5,161 nt of DNA, from the NCBI GenBank assembly GCA_017395725.1, contig JAFQOB010000168.1:1-5161 (forward strand), read 5' to 3'. This document shows positions 1 through 5,161 of the stretch, in pieces. Under the pieces are notes generated by a model. It did not search any database, was not told the origin of the DNA, and saw only the letters and a list, made by a program, of their open reading frames with translations. The stretch comes from Clostridia bacterium (GTDB lineage: Bacteria; Bacillota_A; Clostridia; Oscillospirales; CAG-272). How positions within the stretch are numbered: the stretch's first letter is position 1; every line of letters starts with the position of its first letter. The position numbers and the translations under genes were made by a program.

Positions 1-22
1 ATACATAGAAAAAGCAGAAAAA

Positions 23-2419
23 ATGACTTTACAGCTCGTTCCCTTAAGAGGAATAACGGTTTTCCCCTCTATTCCTCAAAGTGTTGAAATTTCGGACAAG
101 GTAGCAAAAAAAGCTTGTATATTCGCTAAAGAAATAGACGAACCCGTATTCCTCGTTTCGCCTAAAGATATCACAAACAAAAAATGCGAAACAGTCGAGG
201 ATTTTGAAAAAGTCGGTACTGCCGCTAAGGTTAAAGACTACCTTAAGCTTCCTAACGGCAATCTCAGAATTGTCTTCGACGGTTTTTGCCGTGCTTCACT
301 GCTCTCTATATCCGTTAAGGGCGATAAGCTTTTTGCAGACACTCTCTGTAAAAAAATTACCGCAGAAAACGAAGCCGGTATTAAGGGTGAAGCTCTTATT
401 CGCGAAACAGTACAAAACTTCGAAAATTTCGCAAAATTTCTCCCCAATCTTTCGGAAGACATTAAGCTTTCCGTAAAAACAATCAAATCTCTCGGCTTTC
501 TCGCCGATTACATTGCCTGCAATCTCTTTACATCAATCGACGACAAACAGGCTATCCTCAACGAATTCGACCCGTTCAAGCGTCTCGAACTCTTGAACGT
601 CATTATAGAAAAAGAAACCAAAATTCTTGAAATGGAGGTTTCTGTACACAAAAAAGTTATAGCAAGACTTGAATCAAATCAAAGAGAGCATTATTTGCGT
701 GAACAAATGAGGGTAATTCAAGGTGAGCTCGGCTACGGTGACGGAGACAACGAAACCGAAGATTATCTTGACGCTATCTACGATAAAAAGCTCCCCAAAG
801 AAGTTGAAACTAAGCTTGTCAAAGAAGTCTACAAGCTTCAAAAAATGCCTTTCGGCTCTGCTGAAAGCGCAGTTCTCAGAACATATCTTGATACTTGTAT
901 TGAGCTTCCTTGGACTAAAGCTACAAAAGACAGACTGGATACTGTTTACGCAAAAAAAATACTTGACAGAGACCACGACGGTCTTGAAAAGGTTAAGGAA
1001 AGAATTATCGAATATCTTTCGGTAAAACAGCTTAACCCCGAACTAAAAAACCAAATCATTTGTCTTGTGGGCCCTCCCGGAACGGGTAAAACATCTGTCG
1101 CTCAGTCTATCGCTACCGCTATGAACCGTAAATACGTACGCGTCGCTCTCGGTGGTATCAGAGATGAGGCAGACATCAGAGGACACAGAAAAACTTACGT
1201 CGGCGCTATGCCCGGCAGAATTATAAATGCAATAAATCAGGCTAAGGTACGTAATCCCCTTATTCTTCTTGACGAGGTGGACAAGCTGACACGCGACAGT
1301 CACGGTGACCCCTCTTCAGCACTTCTTGAAGTCCTTGACGGTGAACAGAATAAAAACTTTCGCGACCACTTTATCGAGCTTCCTTTTGACCTTTCAGAAT
1401 GTGTGTTTATTGCAACTGCCAACACGCTCGACACTATTCCCAAGCCCTTGCTCGACAGAATGGAAGTTATTGAACTCCAAATTTATACACGTACGGAAAA
1501 GCTTTCTATTGCCAAGAATCATCTTATTCCCAAACAGCTTAAAAGACACGGTCTCACAAAAAAACAGCTCCGCTTTGACGACAGTGCAGTTTTTGAAATT
1601 GCCGATTTCTACACAAGAGAAGCGGGTGTACGTAATCTCGAAAGAGAAATTGCATCTATCTGCCGTAAAGCTGCAAAGAAAATTGTTGAAAACGAGGCTA
1701 CTTCCATTCGCCTTACAGATAAAAACATCGTTGATTTCCTCGGCGGTAGAAAGGTTATTCCCGATTCCGTATATGAACACGACGAAATAGGAATAGTAAA
1801 CGGACTTGCCTACACCTCCGTCGGCGGCGACCTTTTGCGAATCGAGGCTACAACTATGCCGGGAACCGGTAAAATTGAGCTTACGGGCTCTCTTGGCGAT
1901 ATTATGAAAGAATCTGCTAAAGCGGCTGTAAGCTATATCAGAAGCAATTGCGAAATCTTGGGTGTTGACCCCGACTTCTACAAAAATAAAGATATACATA
2001 TTCACGTGCCCGAGGGCGCTGTCCCCAAAGACGGTCCTTCGGCGGGTGTTTCTCTTACAACTGCTCTTCTCAGTGAACTTACACAAAGAAAGGTACGCCG
2101 CGATATTGCTATGACAGGTGAAATCACTCTACGCGGCAGAGTACTTGCCATTGGCGGTCTTCGTGAAAAAACTATGGCGGCTTATAAAGCAGGTGTAAAA
2201 ACCGTGCTTATTCCCGCCGACAACGCAAAAGACCTTGAAGAGCTCGATAAAGCAGCCAGAGAGGAACTTGAAATCATACTTTGTTCAACCCTTGACGACG
2301 TAATCAAAAACGCCTTTGCTGATGAAAAGCTTTCAAAAAATACGGTTCTTGAAAACCTGAAAAACACGACTTGTTTGGATATCCCTAAAAACAAATCACG
2401 TGCAACGAGGTCTATATGA
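23..2419 (+). CDS. lon: ATP-dependent protease Lon (LonA type), start uncertain
   Basis: Cytosolic AAA+ serine protease that forms a hexamer, unfolds damaged or regulatory proteins with ATP and degrades them. The N-terminal substrate-binding LonN domain covers about residues 4-190, opening with LVPLRGITVFP. A helical, coiled-coil-prone linker containing NQREHYLREQM lies near 219-229. The AAA+ module shows Walker A GPPGTGKT at 350-357, pore-loop Y392 in GHRKTYVG, Walker B LLDEVD with D417/E418, sensor-1 N467, arginine finger R479 and sensor-2 R537. The protease domain (about 590-770) has the Ser-Lys dyad: S673 in PKDGPSAG and K716 in GGLREK, 43 residues apart as in E. coli Lon. At 798 residues it has normal LonA length. 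About 30 residues beyond the usual protease-domain end form a polar, basic tail. The ATG at 23 has no convincing ribosome binding site, and the frame is open to the window edge (YIEKAEK before the Met), so translation may begin upstream. It overlaps engB by 4 bases. Identity is very secure; only the start is uncertain. Confidence 0.97.
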   Translation: MTLQLVPLRGITVFPSIPQSVEISDKVAKKACIFAKEIDEPVFLVSPKDITNKKCETVEDFEKVGTAAKVKDYLKLPNGNLRIVFDGFCRASLLSISVKGDKLFADTLCKKITAENEAGIKGEALIRETVQNFENFAKFLPNLSEDIKLSVKTIKSLGFLADYIACNLFTSIDDKQAILNEFDPFKRLELLNVIIEKETKILEMEVSVHKKVIARLESNQREHYLREQMRVIQGELGYGDGDNETEDYLDAIYDKKLPKEVETKLVKEVYKLQKMPFGSAESAVLRTYLDTCIELPWTKATKDRLDTVYAKKILDRDHDGLEKVKERIIEYLSVKQLNPELKNQIICLVGPPGTGKTSVAQSIATAMNRKYVRVALGGIRDEADIRGHRKTYVGAMPGRIINAINQAKVRNPLILLDEVDKLTRDSHGDPSSALLEVLDGEQNKNFRDHFIELPFDLSECVFIATANTLDTIPKPLLDRMEVIELQIYTRTEKLSIAKNHLIPKQLKRHGLTKKQLRFDDSAVFEIADFYTREAGVRNLEREIASICRKAAKKIVENEATSIRLTDKNIVDFLGGRKVIPDSVYEHDEIGIVNGLAYTSVGGDLLRIEATTMPGTGKIELTGSLGDIMKESAKAAVSYIRSNCEILGVDPDFYKNKDIHIHVPEGAVPKDGPSAGVSLTTALLSELTQRKVRRDIAMTGEITLRGRVLAIGGLREKTMAAYKAGVKTVLIPADNAKDLEELDKAAREELEIILCSTLDDVIKNAFADEKLSKNTVLENLKNTTCLDIPKNKSRATRSI
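2407..2410 (+). promoter_or_regulatory. Ribosome binding site for engB inside the lon 3' end
   Basis: GAGG lies 5 bases before the engB ATG and within the last codons of lon. It supports the start at 2416 and the ATGA stop/start overlap, so ribosomes finishing lon could reinitiate on engB. Coupling is inferred from the arrangement. Confidence 0.65.
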
Positions 2420-3027
2420 AACTAAATATACAAAACTCTAATCTTGAAATAACGGCGGGAACAACCAAGCAGTTCCCTGCATTTTCACTTCCCCAAATTG
2501 CATTTTCGGGCAGATCCAACGTTGGAAAAAGCTCACTTATAAATACTCTTTTAAGCAGAAAAAAGCTTGCCCGCGTCAGCTCTGCTCCCGGTAAAACCAT
2601 TACCGTTAATTTCTACTCGGTAGACAAAAAGCTATATCTTGTTGACCTTCCCGGATATGGATATGCAAAACGAAGCGCCGAGGACAAAAAAAGATGGTCT
2701 GCTCTTACTGACGGTTTTTTTACCGCACGTACCGAGGGAGATACTTCTCTTAAAGCAGTTGCTCAGCTTATCGATATGAAAGCGGGGCCTACTTCCGACG
2801 ACCTGATGATGCTCGACTATCTCAACGCTGTAAATATTCCATATTTCATAGTCGTTACTAAATCTGACAAAACTAATAAAACAGACAGAAACAAAATGCT
2901 TGAATATATAAGCAACCACCCTTCAGTAAAAGAGGGGACTCCGATTATCCCCTTTTCTTCACTAAAAAATGAAGGTAAAGATGACGTATGGGCACAAATA
3001 ATGAATTTTTGCGACACATCTAAATAA
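2416..3027 (+). CDS. engB: Ribosome-biogenesis GTP-binding protein EngB (YsxC/YihA)
   Basis: Small TRAFAC-class GTPase required in B. subtilis and E. coli for late assembly of the 50S ribosomal subunit. The G motifs are all visible and in order: G1 P-loop GRSNVGKS at 32-39; the G2 region SSAPGKTITVNFY around 55-67, with the family's PGKT signature; G3 DLPGYGYA at 77-84; G4 TKSD at 148-151, where TKxD replaces the more common NKxD as is normal in this family; and a G5 region FSSLKNEGKDDVW at about 180-192. IDMKAGPTSDD (119-129) matches the conserved block that follows G3 in EngB. At 203 residues it has the usual length, with no extra domain and no membrane segment. The start is fixed by GAGG five bases upstream and by overlap with the lon stop. 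Following lon directly matches the lonA-ysxC pair of B. subtilis. A 17-base gap separates it from lysA. Confidence 0.97.
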   Translation: MKLNIQNSNLEITAGTTKQFPAFSLPQIAFSGRSNVGKSSLINTLLSRKKLARVSSAPGKTITVNFYSVDKKLYLVDLPGYGYAKRSAEDKKRWSALTDGFFTARTEGDTSLKAVAQLIDMKAGPTSDDLMMLDYLNAVNIPYFIVVTKSDKTNKTDRNKMLEYISNHPSVKEGTPIIPFSSLKNEGKDDVWAQIMNFCDTSK

Positions 3028-3032
3028 ATACT

Positions 3033-3038
3033 AAGAGG
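3033..3038 (+). promoter_or_regulatory. Ribosome binding site for lysA
   Basis: AAGAGG sits 6 bases before the lysA ATG, within the 17-base gap after engB. It is the strongest Shine-Dalgarno match in the window and fixes the lysA start at 3045. The gap is too short for a lysine riboswitch or a terminator, so any lysine control would have to act further upstream on the operon or by another route. Confidence 0.8.
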
Positions 3039-3044
3039 TTAATT

Positions 3045-4340
3045 ATGTTACATCAAAACTTAGGAATAAATGAAAATAACCATCTTACCTTTTGCGGTTA
3101 CGACACAGTCGACCTTGCAAAAGAATACGGCACCCCAGTCTATATTATGGACGAGGACCTTATAAGAGAAAACTGCAGAATATACAAAACTGCACTTGAA
3201 AGAAATTTCGGAAAAGGCAGTATGCCCCTCTATGCAAGTAAAGCTTTCTCTTGCAAAAAAATATACGAAATAGCAAAAGATGAAGGTATCGGCTGCGACG
3301 TTGTTTCAAGCGGAGAATTATTCACCGCCTACAAAGCAGGCTTCGATATGGAAAACGTTTTCTTTCACGGAAACAATAAAACAGAAAAAGATATCGAATT
3401 TGCTATGAACTGCAAATTAGGCTATTTTGTTGTCGATAATACTGAAGAGCTAATTGAAGTAAACAGACAGGCAGAACAGAGAAATATCAAGCAAAAAATT
3501 CTTCTCCGTATTACTCCCGGAATAGACCCTCATACCCACAAAGCTGTTGTTACCGGAAACGTTGATTCAAAATTCGGTTCAGCTATTGAAACCGGACAGG
3601 CTATGGCTATTGTAAAACACGCTCTTTCCCTTTCAAACATTGAACTTTACGGTCTTCACTGTCACATAGGTTCGCAGATATTTGAATGTGAGCCCTTTAC
3701 AGATGCGGCTGAAATTATGATTAAGTTCATAAAAGAAATAAAAAATGAAACCGGTTACGAAACAAAAATCCTCAATCTCGGCGGCGGTATGGGTGTTCGT
3801 TACATTGAAGAAGACCCGATTATCGACTACGGAAAAAATATTGACGCTATCGCAGAAAAAATTAAAGTTTACGCTTCGGCTAACTCTATAAAAATGCCCA
3901 CTATCCTTATGGAACCCGGACGTTCACTGGTTGCGGCGGCAGGTCTTACCCTTTACACTGTAGGAAGCGTTAAAGAAATTCCCGGATTTAAAAAGTACGT
4001 TTCTGTTAACGGCGGTATGCCCGACAACCCGAGATATGCTCTCTATCAGTCAATATACACCTGTATTCTCGCCAACAAAGCGGCAGATAAGGCTGATTAT
4101 ACTTGCACTGTTGCGGGACGCTGCTGTGAAAGCGGTGACCTTATTGCTGAAAACACAAAAATCGCAAATCCTACCAGAAACGATATTCTCGCTGTTCTCT
4201 GCACCGGTGCATATAACTACTCTATGGCTTCAAACTACAACAGACTCCCTCGTCCTGCCGTAGTTATGGTCTCAAAGGCTAAAAAATACATTGCAGTAGC
4301 TAAGGAAAGCTACGAAGACCTGATAAGGAACGATCTATGA
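3045..4340 (+). CDS. lysA: Diaminopimelate decarboxylase
   Basis: PLP-dependent enzyme of fold type III (alanine racemase-like barrel) that decarboxylates meso-diaminopimelate to L-lysine, the final step of the DAP pathway, in the cytosol. The N-terminal barrel carries the PLP Schiff-base lysine K66 in YASKAF, followed by GCDVVSSGEL (83-92). HCHIGSQI is at 205-212, the glycine-rich phosphate-binding LNLGGGMG at 243-250, and EPGRS at 290-294. The C-terminal beta domain supplies the catalytic cysteine C361 in CCESGD (360-365) and Y390 in GAYNYSMASNYN, which reaches the PLP of the partner subunit in the dimer. Its 431 residues match the family. DAP-specific motifs such as CESGD and SMASNYNR favour LysA over ornithine/arginine or carboxynorspermidine decarboxylases of the same fold. 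Compared with the textbook DAGAY, the sequence reads CTGAY, and an Arg-Cys precedes the catalytic Cys; these look like lineage variants. An AAGAGG site supports the start. The stop overlaps the next gene by ATGA. Confidence 0.97.
   Translation: MLHQNLGINENNHLTFCGYDTVDLAKEYGTPVYIMDEDLIRENCRIYKTALERNFGKGSMPLYASKAFSCKKIYEIAKDEGIGCDVVSSGELFTAYKAGFDMENVFFHGNNKTEKDIEFAMNCKLGYFVVDNTEELIEVNRQAEQRNIKQKILLRITPGIDPHTHKAVVTGNVDSKFGSAIETGQAMAIVKHALSLSNIELYGLHCHIGSQIFECEPFTDAAEIMIKFIKEIKNETGYETKILNLGGGMGVRYIEEDPIIDYGKNIDAIAEKIKVYASANSIKMPTILMEPGRSLVAAAGLTLYTVGSVKEIPGFKKYVSVNGGMPDNPRYALYQSIYTCILANKAADKADYTCTVAGRCCESGDLIAENTKIANPTRNDILAVLCTGAYNYSMASNYNRLPRPAVVMVSKAKKYIAVAKESYEDLIRNDL
4325..4330 (+). promoter_or_regulatory. 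Ribosome binding site for the M50 protease gene
   Basis: AAGGAA lies inside the last lysA codons. AAGGA ends 7 bases before the ATG at 4337, which is good spacing and decides this start. With the ATGA overlap it suggests translational coupling to lysA. Confidence 0.75.
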
Positions 4341-5020
4341 TTACAAGTATTCTTTCGGGGAACTTTGACCCTATTCTCTTATTGTTGCGTATCCCTATAG
4401 TACTTCTATCGCTCTCGATTCACGAATGTGCACATGGTTACGCTGCATATAAAATGGGTGACCCTACGGCAAAAATGTTCGGCAGAGTCACTTTAAATCC
4501 ACTAAAACATCTTGATATTATGGGAACGTTATGTATGTTTCTGTTCGGCTTCGGTTGGGCAAAACCCGTCCCCGTAAATGCAAGAAGATTTAATAACCCC
4601 AAAAAAGGTATGGCTCTCACTGCCGCAGCCGGACCTATTTCAAACGTATTACTTGCTTTTATCGGTCTTATTATCTACACCATCATTTTTAAAAGCTACG
4701 CGTTTTTTTCAGGCTCGCAGTTTGCCGCTGACCTTTGGTACGTACTGCTCCTATTCTTTATGAGTTTTCACTTTATGAACCTGTCCCTTGCGGTATTTAA
4801 CCTTATTCCTGTGCCGCCCCTGGACGGCTCCCGTTTAGCCTTCATATTTTTGCCCGACAACCTCTATTTCAAGTTTATGAAGTATGAACAAATTATTCAA
4901 ATAATCATTATGGTGGCTCTCCTTACCGGTTTGCTTGATAAACCTCTTACATTTATCGTATCGGGATTATCTAACGGTATGCAATATATTATTAATTTGA
5001 TTGTAGGACTATTTGTATGA
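4337..5020 (+). CDS. Site-2-type intramembrane zinc metalloprotease, peptidase family M50 (YwhC-like)
   Basis: Polytopic membrane protein predicted to cleave substrate helices within the membrane. The first hydrophobic helix (about 13-33) carries the zinc-binding HExxH motif HECAH at 29-33, followed by GYAAYKMGDPTA and GRVTLNPLKHLD, a hallmark of the compact YwhC-like M50 group. A hydrophobic loop, GTLCMFLFGFGWAKPVPVN (63-81), precedes a helix at about 93-118 with the AAAGPISN motif. A further helix (about 133-157) leads to NLIPVPPLDGSR, where D163 is the likely third zinc ligand. Hydrophobic segments follow at about 186-200 and 215-227. All catalytic residues are present. At 227 residues there is no PDZ domain (unlike RseP) and no CBS domain. 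It differs from a full SpoIVFB assignment, and no substrate can be read from sequence. It overlaps lysA and scpA by four bases each. The family placement is firm; the physiological role is unknown. Confidence 0.92.
   Translation: MITSILSGNFDPILLLLRIPIVLLSLSIHECAHGYAAYKMGDPTAKMFGRVTLNPLKHLDIMGTLCMFLFGFGWAKPVPVNARRFNNPKKGMALTAAAGPISNVLLAFIGLIIYTIIFKSYAFFSGSQFAADLWYVLLLFFMSFHFMNLSLAVFNLIPVPPLDGSRLAFIFLPDNLYFKFMKYEQIIQIIIMVALLTGLLDKPLTFIVSGLSNGMQYIINLIVGLFV
5005..5008 (+). promoter_or_regulatory. Ribosome binding site for scpA
   Basis: AGGA ends 8 bases before the ATG at 5017, inside the end of the M50 gene. It is a short, moderate match that supports the scpA start and a third ATGA coupling. 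Confidence 0.5.
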
Positions 5021-5161
5021 TTGAAGTAACACCAAAATACAAGCTGGAAGTGTTTGAAGGTCCTCTCGACCTCTTGCTTTCCCTTATCGCCAAAAATAAA
5101 ATTGATATTTGCGATATTCCCATTGCCCTTATCCTTGATCAATATATGGAAAATCTCTCTA
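5017..5161 (+). CDS. scpA: Segregation and condensation protein A, N-terminal part (cut by window end)
   Basis: ScpA is the kleisin of the bacterial condensin SMC-ScpAB, which bridges the SMC heads and binds ScpB to organise and segregate the chromosome. Only the first 48 codons are present; the frame is still open at the window edge. They contain the family's diagnostic N-terminal pattern: YKLEVFEGPLDLLLSLI (8-24), then KNKIDICDIPIALILDQYM (26-44). This is the helical region known to contact the SMC neck. The start at 5017 gives the usual short lead of about 12 residues before FEGPLDLLL, has an AGGA site 8 bases upstream, and overlaps the M50 stop by ATGA. scpB would be expected just downstream, outside the window. 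The main part of the protein cannot be assessed. Confidence 0.95.
   Translation, partial: MIEVTPKYKLEVFEGPLDLLLSLIAKNKIDICDIPIALILDQYMENLS

Noticed and set aside
1..22. Possible lon promoter or heat-shock operator (CIRCE or CtsR type) at the left edge.
   Set aside because: Only 22 bases are available, they show no inverted or heptad repeat, and they are likely coding sequence of lon itself.
1305..1790. Open + strand frame of 161 codons in another frame within lon.
   Set aside because: It is out of frame with an intact conserved Lon domain, its composition is biased to Leu, Ser and Thr, and it shows no motif or clear ribosome binding site.
1394..2086. Long open frame (230 codons) on the minus strand inside lon.
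   Set aside because: It lies entirely antisense to the Lon AAA+ and protease domains, whose motifs are intact on the + strand. Its translation is rich in Ser, Phe, Cys and Asn with no recognisable domain, typical of a codon-bias shadow.
2632..3017. Minus-strand frames opposite engB.
   Set aside because: They overlap the conserved G3-G5 region of EngB and show no recognisable protein features.
3028..3044. Possible terminator or promoter between engB and lysA.
   Set aside because: The gap is only 17 bases, holds the lysA ribosome binding site, and has no inverted repeat or U-tract.
4897..5142. Minus-strand frame of 81 codons across the M50/scpA junction.
   Set aside because: It is antisense to two well-supported genes that overlap here, with no motif of its own.

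Overview
The window holds a compact, single-strand run of core bacterial genes, all on the + strand: lon, engB (ysxC/yihA), lysA, a small site-2-type M50 metalloprotease gene, and the 5' end of scpA, which runs off the right edge. The DNA is moderately AT-rich by eye. Shine-Dalgarno sites are AGAGG, AAGGA or AGGA types. The lon-engB pair is a known Bacillota arrangement (lonA-ysxC in Bacillus subtilis), and an M50 protease beside scpA is also typical of Bacillota. With the protein sequences, this points to an anaerobic clostridial lineage, probably near Oscillospiraceae/Ruminococcaceae. That assignment is an inference, because no marker RNA is present.

Layout: lon fills 23-2419, and its reading frame is open to the left edge, so its true start may lie outside the window. 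engB (2416-3027) overlaps the end of lon by four bases (ATGA). A 17-base gap carrying an AAGAGG ribosome binding site leads to lysA (3045-4340). The M50 gene (4337-5020) overlaps the end of lysA by ATGA, and scpA (5017 onward) overlaps the end of the M50 gene in the same way. No terminator, promoter, RNA gene, repeat, mobile element or CRISPR array is visible. There is no non-coding stretch longer than 22 bases, so the whole window is probably part of one transcription unit.

The products serve different housekeeping jobs: protein quality control (Lon), assembly of the large ribosomal subunit (EngB), the last step of lysine synthesis (LysA), intramembrane proteolysis with an unknown substrate (M50), and chromosome organisation with SMC and ScpB (ScpA). 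Every catalytic motif checked is intact and no gene looks broken.

I found no evidence of a novel system. The points worth a second look are the uncertain lon start, the tight translational coupling of unrelated functions, the uncharacterised M50 protease tied to scpA, and some non-classical residues at conserved sites in LysA.
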